Positions 46,163 to 57,338 of a stretch of DNA of 64,000 bases are shown here, in pieces. The translations under genes and the position numbers were made by a program. The first letter of the stretch is position 1. Each line of letters opens with the position of its first letter. The DNA lies in contig NC_052612.1 of assembly GCF_016545825.1 (NCBI RefSeq), positions 46,855,738 through 46,919,737 of the forward strand. Reading direction: 5' to 3'. The notes under the pieces are model-generated. The model did not search any database and had not been told where the DNA came from. It saw nothing but the letters and a program-made list of their open reading frames with translations. The DNA is from Eucalyptus grandis. Lineage: Eukaryota > Streptophyta > Magnoliopsida > Myrtales > Myrtaceae.

Positions 46163-49100
46163 ATGAAGCTTCTGCAAACCAGCGGCAGGGCACCGAGCAG
46201 CGTCGCGGCTCGCGGAATCGCAAGCAATGCGGCGTTCGGCTTCTCTCCTCAACGCTCATCGTCGTCGTCGTCGTCGTCGTCGCTCTCGTCGGCCGAAGCG
46301 GCTCGAATGGGCAACAGGAGACCCCTGGACGGTCCCATGATGGAGCTGTTCCGCAGGATCTCCCCTCTCGGCGATTCGAAGATCTCGATCGTCCCGGTGC
46401 TCGACCAGTGGGTCGCGGAAGGCAACTCCGTCGAGCGGAGGCCTTTCCTCCGCCTGATCAAGCGGATGAGGTCCTACCGTCGGCACAGTCACGCGCTCGA
46501 GGTATTTACACGATCCGTGTATGCGTACTTGTGCGGGGGGCGTGCGGGGGGCGCGCGGGGGGCGCTAGATGCTGAAAAGAAAGTTAGGTAGTCGCGGGAT
46601 TGGATTTGCTCTTCCCGGTGATCGATTGGATTTGGCTTATTAGTTCGGCTGGACGTTGGAAAAAAGGACGTCGGGGAGTGAAAATGAACTGAACCGCGAC
46701 TTTACTGCGTAAATTGTGTAGAGGGGATTGGTTGAGCCGTTGAGGTTCTGTGTTTTGATTCGATTATCTGGTTATTCCTTGCTTGCTGCGAGATAATGAG
46801 ATGCTGGATGTCAAGGGTATGCAAAATACAGATATATATCTCATGTTTCGAGGGACCCCTCCCTTTCGAATCCTCATCTATCCATGCACTTTTGATGAGG
46901 AGGATTCTAGATCCTGGCTCTACGTGAACCACAGTCCAAGGCAGAAGATTTAGCAAAGCATTTTTAGAATTCCGTAGCATTTTGGTTTCAATGTTAAAAA
47001 ACACATCGTTATAGCTGCAAGTACAGCCATGTCACAACCTTGTAAAGGTACAGCAAAAAATTCGCAGCCCTTAATGCAAGCTGTTTTTGGGACACGTCTG
47101 GAGTGGGTGCTAATGCTGGTTTGCACAAGATTGCTAGGACAAGTGATGTCCCTTTATGTCTTCGGGAGATCTTCAATGGACTAAACGCATCTTCCTCCAA
47201 AAATGCATCTTCCTCCAAAAGATACTATTCCTCCTTTCTTTTTCTGTGTTGAAGAAACAATTATTGTTCCACCATTGTTTCCTGAAAGAGTGGAGCAACC
47301 TGCTCTTTGTAGGAGCTGTTGTTCTTTACATTACTGCATAAGTAGTAATATGATGTGCAACTGATTCTGAAGTTGTGCCATTTAATTATTTCTGTCTGCA
47401 TCAAGTAGAAGAATAATCTTTCCCATGACTAACAGACCTGTCAGCTTTTTGTTGTGCATTCCTTGTGTGTTTCTTTTCTTTCTGTTACCCTTCCTAGTTA
47501 TAAGTGGTCAATGGTAGAGCCACGAATAGAAACACTTTTGAAGGGTTGCAAGGATTGGGTGGAAGAAATTTTTTTGATTTTCAGATAAAATTGGAAAAAT
47601 GAGAAAAAATGGGTTAGTGATTCAAAGACGAACTGGGAGAGCTGCTCCAGCATTTTGTGTCGTTCTAGATTTATTAGGCATGAAATGATGTTGGGGATTT
47701 ATTTGCATGCAAGCCAAACTGCATGAACTGAATTGATGGGAGTGAACTAAGTTGCACATGCTAGGTGCACCGCCACTGCACGCAGACACAAGCATGCATT
47801 TTATCGTAAGTATGGAACTTTGTTTTCTTGTACTCCTAACTGCTAGCTCACTACAATTCAAGCACCATTTTGCATATAGATGGATATGGCTGAGATGAAG
47901 TAATGCACTGTGAGAGTCATTTTCATGCTTCCTGCCATCACCTTTCCAGGGCTTGCTTTGTCCTTAATGAGACATGCTAAGTTCACTTACTGTTCTTTAT
48001 AATCAGTCTCTACCAATCATGTTATGTATGCAAGATTAGTTTCAGATCGAGATGTGTGGGTAGCATAGTATCTGAAATTTGTAATGAAAGGCTGCCTGGG
48101 CTGAGGCAACTGTTCCTGACATTCTTGCTACTGTTAACATTACATAGCCAGTCACTGTGCTATGAACCATTGAAGATAGTACCTTTCATATGGTTTTAGT
48201 ATAGGTCCCATTTTCCTCAAATAACAATGCCTACGTAATGATCTCTTTTGAAATTTAGTGGTTGGAGAGTTGATGCTTCCATCTATATCATCTCATAATT
48301 CATAAATTCAGATCTTATTATATTAAATCCTCATTATCTTTTGTAGATATCAATGTGGATGTCTGATAAAAGGTATATCGCAATTACAACTGTGGATGCT
48401 GCTGTTCGGCTCAATCTGATCTCAAAAGTCCATGGGATAGAACAAGCAGAGATATTTTTTGATAACGTTCCCAGACAGCTTAAAGTCGAAAAGGTCTATA
48501 TTGCTCTTCTTAATTGCTATGCTAAGGCAAAACTTCCAAAGAAAGCAGAGGCTCTGTTGGAGACAATGAGGCATCTGGGATTCCCAAGGTCTGTCCTTTG
48601 CTTCACTAATTTGCTTAATCTTTACTATCGGACTGGAGACTATGGTAAAGTAGATACTCTGATTAATGAGATGGAAGAAGAAAAGATTAATCTGAATAGA
48701 TATATCTACAGTATCTGGCTGAGTGCGAGTACTGCTGCTTCTGACACTGAGAAATTCGAGATGATTGTAAAATGGATGAAAATGGATGCTAATTTTGTTT
48801 GGGACTGGACGACAGGTGTCGTAGTGACCTCTGGCTACTTTAGATTGGGTCTTCTCGATAAAGCTCTGGAAATGCTAAAGAAATGTGAGGGACTGATAAC
48901 TGAGAAAACAAGTAACGCAGCATACGACTTTCTTATCACGCAGTATGCAGTAGCAGGGAATAAAGATGAAGTTTTAAGAGTATGGGATGTTTACAAGAAG
49001 AAGAGAAAAGTGTACAACAAGGGGTATAATTGCGTCATGAACTCTTTGGTGAAGTTCGATGACATTGAAAGTGCTGAAATGATTCTGGAGCAGTGGATGT

Positions 49101-49657
49101 CTAGTGATCTGACCTGCGATATTCGTATTCCAAATAACCTGATTCATGCTTATAGCAGAACCGGTGACCTTGAGAAGGCTGAGAGACTTAAGAATGAAAT
49201 TGTACAGAAAGGTGGGAAGCTTGATTACATGACATGGTACCATTTGGCAAAAGGATATATCCAAATTAATGAGATGCCAGAGGCATATGATGCCATGAAG
49301 AAAGCAATATTGGTTTGTCCATCTCAGTGGAAGCCAGGTCTGCAATCTTTGACCGCGTGTCTGGAATCCATTATGGGAAAAGAAAGTGCTGAAGAAGCCA
49401 AAGAATTTATCGAGTTGCTTAGGGCCAAAGATATCATTTCTGCGGATGCCCAAAATAGGTTGTTGAATTGCATTTATGACAAAAAAGCAAGCTGGGAGGC
49501 TCTCAGTGTAGCTATTGGCGACGCTCTTGCGTACTATGCTGAAGCACCAGGAACACTTGGGGAAGTGGACAAGAGCAGAGGGCATGGTGTATGGGATGCA
49601 AATGTAGCTGTCACCGATTCAGATTGTGAAAGTTTGTCGGGTGAAGAAACACATTAG
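46163..49657 (+). CDS. P-class pentatricopeptide repeat protein, probably mitochondrial
   Basis: PPR proteins bind organellar RNA and affect its processing, stability or translation. Two exons: 46163-46501 and 48347-49657, with a 1.85 kb intron (GAG|gtattt ... tgtag|ATA), phase 0; 549 residues. The N-terminus (MKLLQTSGRAPSSVAARGIA) is basic, serine/alanine-rich and lacks acidic residues, as in mitochondrial presequences. A run of nine serines comes from a TCG microsatellite (46257-46283). From residue ~110 on, about ten 35-residue helical repeats follow, for example VYIALLNCYAKAKLPKKAEALLETMRHLG and IPNNLIHAYSRTGDLEKAERLKNEI. No PLS, E or DYW domain, so not an editing type. Target RNA unknown. 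The sequence looks intact. Confidence 0.92.
46502..48346 (+). other. Intron of the PPR gene
   Basis: Starts gtattt and ends ttgtag. It contains only short spurious open frames. Confidence 0.8.
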
Positions 49658-50459
49658 CTGAGCATTAGGAGCTCATATGCACTATGGGCGTTTTGGTGGG
49701 TGAACAAATTTATGGGGGGAACCATATCTGTTGTAAGATTGGGCTCATGCCTTGAAATTTCTTTATGGTTGCCATCTTCTGGTGAACAAGTTGGTTGTGG
49801 AGCTCATGAGGCTATGCATATGGGCAAAAATGATATTAACTGTCTTCAGACTATTCACTCAATTGCTAGATGCAGGTGGCTATCTGAAATATGATTGAGC
49901 GCCGTCAATTCCACGCCAGCATCAGCTGCAAACATGAAATCTGCACTGCGCCAGAGGGACAGGGAAAGTTCATATGTCTCAGGCCTTGGTTTTGTGTTTC
50001 GCATCATGCCCCATCTATTATATTTCTTTTCGGTCCTAGTAAGGTGGCGTGCGATCGAACCAATATCTAGCGATGGTACAAATTGCTGCTTTGTTTGGCC
50101 ACCGTCTCTGGAATGATGTTAAGCTTCTAATTATCAGCCTCAATGTCGTGTTCATTTCTTCTCTTGGGAGGGCTCCTCGGTCCTCGTTAGCTAATTTTGG
50201 GCAAACGTATACTTCATGTATCATCGACGGCAAGTGCAAACAGGATCAGATTTTGTTGTTCCGCTTTTGGAATCGCATTTCAATGGCTGAGTTCATTGTT
50301 TGGATCTCTTTCGGCTTTTCTTACCTTCTGCCCGTTCAATATGTTTACCTTCTTTGTGAATTTGTGATTAACCGAATCAAAATGTGTCCTTGGATATTCT
50401 AACAATTTGGCACTCATAGCTTGTTCATTGTTTATGGAAAAAGCAAGCAAGAGAGAATT
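49658..50459. other. PPR 3' UTR and spacer
   Basis: Non-coding sequence downstream of the PPR stop; no recognisable gene. Confidence 0.45.
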
Positions 50460-51024
50460 ATGAAAAAAAGTCTTAAAGCTATTATAATTATGTCAATTCA
50501 GTTATATATATATATATATATTTTTTGCTAATTTAGTTCCAAATTTTTTGCATTTATGCCAGTTTAATTCATTCGATCAATTGTGGTCGGTCAACACTAA
50601 CGTGGTGCTACTATCATGTGACATTTTTAAAATAATACTTTAAATATTTTTTAAATTTATTTATAATTTTATTCTTTTTTTTGCCCTTCCCCTACTCGTA
50701 AGGTGAACAGGGGTTGTCACTCGACTCACGCTGGCCTCAGGCGAGGGCTATAATATCCTTGTCAACAGTGGGCAAAGGCATCGCTTGGCATCCCTCACCC
50801 AAACCAGGCGAGGGCTGCGATGCCCTCGCCTATGGTCGGTGACCTTTGGCCACGTTTGGTTCGGCAAAGATTTGCAATGAGCTTTGAGTCAATGCAAATC
50901 TTTGAAAAGCAAAGCTACTTGGGAAAAATGTGACAGTGTTTGGTAAAATTTTTTTGCAAATGAGCTTTGTGTTGAATGTGTGTTTGGTAAGAAGAACATT
51001 TGCAAGGAGCTTTTGATGGGTATA

Positions 51025-51064
<40 letters not shown>

Positions 51065-51067
51065 TTC

Positions 51068-51098
<31 letters not shown>

Positions 51099-51975
51099 GA
51101 AAAATCAGCTAAACCCTTCGGCAAAGGGCTGCGGCCGCCGGCGAGCCGGATCCGGGCGCCGTGACGTCGGGCGAGGTCGCGTGACCCCGGCCGAGGGCCG
51201 CCGGAGGTCGCCCGACCTCGGGCGACCCTCGGCGAAGGTCGCGCGACCCACCCGAGGGTCGCCGAAGGTCGCCCGACCTCGGGCGACCGGGGGTCGCGGT
51301 TGCGCGACCCGGGCGGCGCGACCCCGCTGCGGCCGCGAGACCCGCGGCGGTCGCCCGGGTCGAGCGGCCCGGGTCGAGCGACCCTCGCCGAGGGTCGCCC
51401 AAGGTCGGGCGACCTCGGCGGCCCTCGGCCTGGGTCGCGCGACCCTCGCCGGAGGTCGCCCGAGGTCGAGCGACCTCGGCCGACGGCCGCGAGGCGCCGC
51501 AGATCTAGATCGCCACGCTCCTTTTCATTTAAAAAAATATAAATACGGGGACAATAATGGAAATATGAAAAATCAATGAGGGTAGTTTAGGAAAGAAAAA
51601 AAATGTTTTCAAAGATTTGGTAGAATGCTAAAAGCCCAGTAGGTCCTTCTAGCCTTGGGCTTTCAAAAGATTTCCAATGACTCCACTTTCATTTGAAAGC
51701 TCCTTGGAGGGCTTGCCAAACACCCTCTCTTTGGCTGAAGGAGCTTTGGAGGCTAGATGGGCTTAAACGCCCTTCCAAACGCACCCTTTGTCAAGCTAAA
51801 GGGAGGACAAGGGGAAAGGGAAGGAGAATGGAAAAAAAAAAAGAAGAAAATATTATAAAAAAATTAGAAAAATTAGAAAATATTATTTTAAAAATATCAC
51901 ATCAACGCAAGTAACGTTAAATTACTGCTGGCTGGGTAGAATTGGCTTGATATACTGGCCATGATGTCTTTGCTC
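50460..51975. mobile_element. Nested non-autonomous DNA transposons
   Basis: The outer arms are inverted: the left (about 50560-50690: gccagttt...aacactaacgtgg...tgacatttttaaaataata) pairs with the right (about 51830-51961, read in reverse: ggccagtat...acgttac...tgatatttttaaaataata). Inside sits a second element from about 50847 (GGCCACGTTTGG) to about 51789 (ccaaacgcaccc), with similar ends in inverted orientation and ttt on both sides. Poly-TA microsatellites are at 50503-50520 and 51029-51055. No transposase; outer boundaries approximate. Confidence 0.5.
51120..51512. repeat. Extremely GC-rich palindromic minisatellite
   Basis: About 390 bases made almost wholly of variants of GGTCGC(N)CGACC and ccgagggtcgcc, each nearly its own reverse complement. 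All six frames are largely open because stop codons are rare at this composition, so long open frames here are not genes. It sits within AT-rich transposon sequence. Confidence 0.8.
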
Positions 51976-52344
51976 TTTTGCTTAGAAAAAAGCAAATCAT
52001 GATTTATTTTCCAGAAATAATTGAAAATTTCTAAATAAAAGCGATTCAATGTTTTGGACATTATGTTAAAAGTATATGGGTTATATGAGCATCTCTACGT
52101 GAATATATTTAGTTTTAAGCATTTCGAATCAAATAAAATTTAAATTACGAGACACGTAAATTCGAATGAAGCAAAAAAATTGTTCACCCAATTCTCACTT
52201 TAAGAATTTAGAAAATGCACAACAATAAATTAAGAAAAAGAGAAAAATGAAGGGGAGTGCGCCTTCCGTGGTTACTAGTGCCGCTGTAGCTCCTCGACCC
52301 CGGCCGCCGTCCTCGCATCGCCGTCCCTTTCCAATTCCAAAGCC
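51976..52344. promoter_or_regulatory. Upstream region and 5' leader of the EEF1AKMT1-like gene
   Basis: AT-rich sequence followed, from about 52255, by a CG-rich leader before the start codon. No clear TATA box was identified. Confidence 0.35.
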
Positions 52345-54427
52345 ATGGAAGAACTCGCGGGTCGCAACGTCGGCGTCGACTGCGGCGACGACGACGACGC
52401 GCCGACGCTCAGCTCACAAGCCCTCGCGGCACTCCAGGAATTCCTCCGCGAGCAGAACCAGAACCAGAACGAGTCGCCGGCGGACCAGTCGGAGGTGGCG
52501 CTGGTGACGGAGGACTGGAGGCTGAGCCAGTTCTGGTACGACCGCGAGACGGCCGAGGCCGTCGCCAACGAAGTCCTCGCGCTCTGTTCGGGCACTCCCT
52601 CTCGCGTTGCTTGCATCGCTTGCCCCACGCTTTATGCTTATCTCAAGGTGCGCCATTTTTTTTTCTTTTTTTGGTTTTGGTTCCATCGGCTTTTCGGTGG
52701 TCGAGCATTTCTTTTTTTTGGGGGGAAAAATTGGGTTAGGGTTTAATTCTCCGCTCATTATTTTTGGCGGTGGCTCAGGCTTAAATTATTAATATCGTGA
52801 AAATTGTGAAACCGGATTGACAAACTGATCGACTGTGATTTTTGAACCGCGGTTTGTGTTTTGCCAGTTAACAATGAGCCTCCGGTCGGTGTAATTGTTG
52901 CTCCATGTAATCGCAAAGGACCAGCGATGAGGATCTGGTTAATGTTCTTGATACTGCCTTTTAGTTTTAGCTACTCGACGCCTCGTGCAAAATGCGATGA
53001 TCATTTCAAAGTTCAGTGACCCCATGCTCAATTAATCAAATGAGATTCGACTTTGGAATAAGCAAGTTGTTTTCAAGCGCCATTTTACGGAAGCAAACTT
53101 CAGATTGGAGTATCCTTTCCTCTTCAGCATTTTGACATATGTTGTCTCTCTAGGGAAATGAAGGTGAATCGTCAGTTACCGAAACTATTGTTGTTCGGAA
53201 GCCATATCGCCTTTGTCCCCTTATTGTTGAACCTGTTTTTGAAGTAGAACCTCAAGGTTGTTAGTATGTTGATCCTATCCACGCTGGAACACTCAAGCTT
53301 GGAACTTTTGAACTTTTGAATTTCTGTGGCAGTTATTTTATATAATGTAATTAGTAGGTGGGTCTGTGGTATCTTGTCAACTATCAAATGGGAAGATAGT
53401 TTCGTGAAATGTGTGAACAATCTATATGTGTTGCATCTTGCCATTTGTTGTAGTACAGGTAAAATATTTTCTGTGCCTGTCAGACCTATGATTTAGGCCA
53501 GCCTTGATGTCTAAGAAAAGATTCGGGCATAATGATATGATTTACAGTAGCAATCTTATTAACTATTGGTATGGGTTTACTCTTTTCATCAACACCTGTT
53601 TCTCAGATTATCGAGTGTGCATGTCATTGGAATTTGGTATGTCATTATGAGATAAGGTCTTTGAAGTAACTCATTTGTGGTATCATATCAGAGAATTGAT
53701 CCCTGTGTATCTGTGCAACTGCTCGAGTATGACAAACGTTTTGAACAATACGGAAGTGACTTCACGTTTTATGACTACAATAAACCAGAAGAGTTGCCAA
53801 CTGAAATGAAGCATGCTTACCAAGTTATAGTTGCAGATCCTCCATACCTGGTAAGTTTATGTGGCCTCGTGAACTATAAATGCTTAGGCCTCCCTATTCT
53901 ATGCTTACCATCTCTTATCTTGTCCCAGAACTGGCAGATCCTTTAGTAGACACGCTTATGTATCTCTTTCCATTATCGGCTGAATACATTCTGATCCCTT
54001 TCTTTATGAACCACAGAGTGGGGAGTGCTTGGAGAAAGTTGCTCAAACCATATCTTTCCTCTCGCAGTCAAACGCTTGCTTGCTTTTACTTACAGGTATT
54101 TATCGACTGTTAGTCCTCCTGGGGCACCTTTAAACCTGTCTTTTTGGTTCATTGTCTTTCATTTGCAGTGACGTTATAGCTATGAACTGCTGCAGTTCTT
54201 TTTCCCCCCTTTTTGGAGTATGCTGGATGCTTTATATCCCTTCCTAATGCCTGGCAAATTCTGAGATTCTTGCAGGAGAAGTTCAAAAGGATAGAGCTGC
54301 AGAACTTCTTGGTTTGCATCCATGCATATTCCGGCCTAAGCATTCCAGCAAGCTTGGGAATGAGTTTCGCCTATTCACTAACTACAATCCAGGGATGCGA
54401 TTGGGAGGATGGGAGCAAGAGAAATAG
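52345..54427 (+). CDS. EEF1A lysine/N6-adenine-type methyltransferase (EEF1AKMT1/N6AMT2 family)
   Basis: SAM-dependent enzyme; the animal and yeast members trimethylate a lysine of translation elongation factor 1A. Four exons: 52345-52647, 53692-53850, 54017-54095 and 54276-54427, all GT-AG; 693 nt, 230 residues. The N-terminal part has the family's LSSQALAALQEF and WRLSQFWYDRETA; then IACPTLYAYLK; LLEYDKRFEQYGSDFTFYDYN; the catalytic DPPY box in VIVADPPYL; and the terminal AAELLGLHPCIFRPKHSSKLGNEFR...NYNPGM. Length agrees with the family and no lesion was found. Intron 1 is about 1.04 kb. Substrate in plants is inferred from orthologues. Confidence 0.9.
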
Positions 54428-56029
54428 ATGATGCTTCTTTTGATGTGAATTTTGTTTGTTAGTGTTGTTTTTCATGTCAAAAGGGATGTCATAAGCTTGC
54501 CGGTTTGCCTGGAGGCATGACTTCAAAATCGAGTGCTTCATAGTGTCTGCATTTCTCTGAAAACTTAACCCTGGGTTGATTCTGATAAAAAAATCCTAGG
54601 TTGATGAATAATGCAACTTTTGACCGCCGTTTTTGGAGTAAATTCGGACCCTTCTCAAATATGTATGCTACTTTATGTCCTTAACTTTTGAAACTCTCAA
54701 TGGGTTGAATGATATGATAAGGCTACCTAGAAACGTTACCCTTCGACAAACGAAACTCAAGATGGGATGAATGATATGATAAGGTGATTTTGGGGAAAAA
54801 AAAAGTAACTATTTGGCCTGATTTGAAGTCAAATTACAAGATTGAAGTCAAAATGGAGGTTCTCGAAATTGGGATGTTATGTAGTTTTCTACGGGATGCT
54901 TTTGCAAAACATAAAAAGAACAGTAATTGGAGCTTTAAGTTGGTAGAAATGATCAAGCAGTACTCTCTACAATTTCAATGCTCCTAGCCACTATCAAGAA
55001 CGAAATATCCTTCTTCTTTTTCTAAAAAAATCCCTTCTTTTTTTTCAGATAAAGAATCGGAACAAAAAGGAAAAGATCTTTTTTCTCATTTTTGTACATT
55101 CATAGGGACGTTAGTGATATATTCAAGTGGGTCTTTAAGAAAAAAAAGGCTGTGCCATGTTGAACCAGAACTCAACTGCGTTAATGCTCACGTTGGTTCA
55201 TTCTGTGTTTCCGATTTTTGTGTTGTAAACCTCTTCTTTACATTGGTTTGAACTGGATGATATACGGATATTGTTGGAAGGGAGAAGCAGAATCCAATAC
55301 CTTCATCCAGGGTAATCGATAAGAAGTAGTTCAAGTCTAAATTTTTCTACATATTTTATTGGAACTATATTTACTCAAAATTTTTAGTCAATGAGTTATG
55401 GATCAATTTGAATATAATGATTACACAAAATCGATTCACTGATGTAGAACTTTTTGAACACAGCTCACACGTGCGTCTCACCAGATATTTCATCTTTTCT
55501 CCATGCATTTCTTCATAAAGCAAGAGATCATTGGTCTAGCGAACAACCAATTGGATTAGATTAAAACCAAACAGTATAGCCAACGTTTCAAATTACATAA
55601 GTCAATTATCATTTTATTTCCATACAAATCCTCATTAAAAGAGGCGTGATTGTTTAGCAACGTAAAACAGAGCTCTCATTTTTCTCCGAGGTACATATTT
55701 CCTTTAACCTCAAGTTATAGTATTTGCTTGTAGGGAAAAATCAGAGCTTCTAATGACCATGCATTCTTTGAACACAAATATAACAAAAATTATGATTTTC
55801 AGATAGTCGAAGACTATTCCAAAAATTATCCTACTCGAGTAAAAGAAAATTGCATCATAGATTTTTCTATAGTCTTCGAATGGGAAATTTAAGGATGCAA
55901 ATGTGAAAATTATCCAAGTTGCGTATTTCAAAGAAAAATTGCAAAGTGGCCCTTCAAACTTTCTCTTTATATGTATGTATACATATGTATGTATGTATGT
56001 AGTCAATACTCTTACCTGTATATTTGTAT
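54428..56029. other. Gene-poor spacer
   Basis: The 3' UTR of the methyltransferase gene, then AT-rich sequence. A copy of the NLR2-flank repeat unit (tgggaaatt...attgcaaagtggccctt) lies at about 55872-55975, followed by a TATG microsatellite (55970-56000). No gene recognised. Confidence 0.45.
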
Positions 56030-57338
56030 TTTATAGTCAACATGTCATTTAAAATCCTCTTTCTTTTTGGTGAAATAGATTAAATCACCTCGACAACGTC
56101 CTAATCCATATCTCTAACGCAATTGCCATCGCCAACGGTCTTGGGTCACTGTCATTCAAACCCAAGTGGTAGTTAATTAGTCTCAATTAGCATTAACTGG
56201 ACTTGAGTACCTTTCGGTCGGGCATGAAGTCGACAATGGTTCATCCTTGAGCGGTGCCGATGTGTTATATGTCATGGTCAATTGTCCCAATGCCCATCCT
56301 TAATCCCCCGACGGGCATTGTGTAGTCAGGTGTTGTTGACAAAATCCAACAATTACGATTTACATAAATAATGTGAAAGGTTATCACATACATGTCAATG
56401 GGCTAAGGAAATCTCATTTTGAATCAAGCCTCCAAGCATAGGAGGCGCCTTGAAATTTTTTTATCCTCAAATTCTCATCCTCAAATTCTAACTTCTAAAT
56501 TTCTAATAACACGACATTTTGAGGTGCTTTGACTTTTTTTTATTACTATTTAGAGGGGTAAATTAATCCTCAACATAAATAATTAAATGGAATTGCAAAA
56601 TACACAATGGCCACTTTTGCTTTGCGGATAGCATTGCACACTTTCTGGAAGAATTTGACTTATAAGAACATTGTTTATGAAATAAACAAATCGAAAGTCA
56701 CCTGATTAGTAATCATTTAAATCATATGCATATCCAATTTTAAATTCATAAATGTGTCAAAAGAGAGGGGGAATTTACTTATACCGACGGATCAATTTAT
56801 TCTCTTCCTTCCGCCAATGTAAATCTCAGGGACGAGGACGAACATCCACATCTTCGAGCTACAGTCGTAGAGCACGCGCAGCGAAAGCTCTTTTATCAAT
56901 TGATGAAAAAGACATAAAAGTCATTTAAAGAAAATACACATTTTTATTAGAGGCACTTTCTATAATATTGGCCAAGAGAAATCTTTACACACTCATAAGC
57001 AAACAGATATTTCTAGAGTGGCCAAGCTGTTGGCTAGACATTACCACTCTCATTCTTATAAGAAAATATCTTACGAGACAACATCTACATATTTAGATAT
57101 TTATTCGCAATTATCTTCTTCTTCGAACATCGGTGTCCTTGCTGAATCCCTCACAATTAAATATCCACCGCTCTCGTGGAAATGATTGTTTCTTCATATT
57201 CCAAGGCCTCGCGTGGCTGTTGACCATGCAAGTAAATTAAGACAATATAAGGAACATGATCTCAAACCATTAAATTTTAATTTATAAACGTATCGGAAAA
57301 AAAGGGGGAGTTTGGTTGTACCGGTGGATCAATTTTAA
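56030..57338 (-). repeat. NLR3 3' flank, inverted paralogue of the NLR1 flank
   Basis: Reverse-complement counterpart of 16954-18110 (see that entry), with matched blocks through the tgtcaac/cattgtcgac and gccattgtg parts. No gene. Confidence 0.7.

Noticed and set aside
50980..51579. Long open frames (up to 199 codons) in the GC-rich block
   Set aside because: They arise from low stop frequency in repetitive GC sequence; the translations are Arg/Gly/Pro-rich low complexity on both strands.
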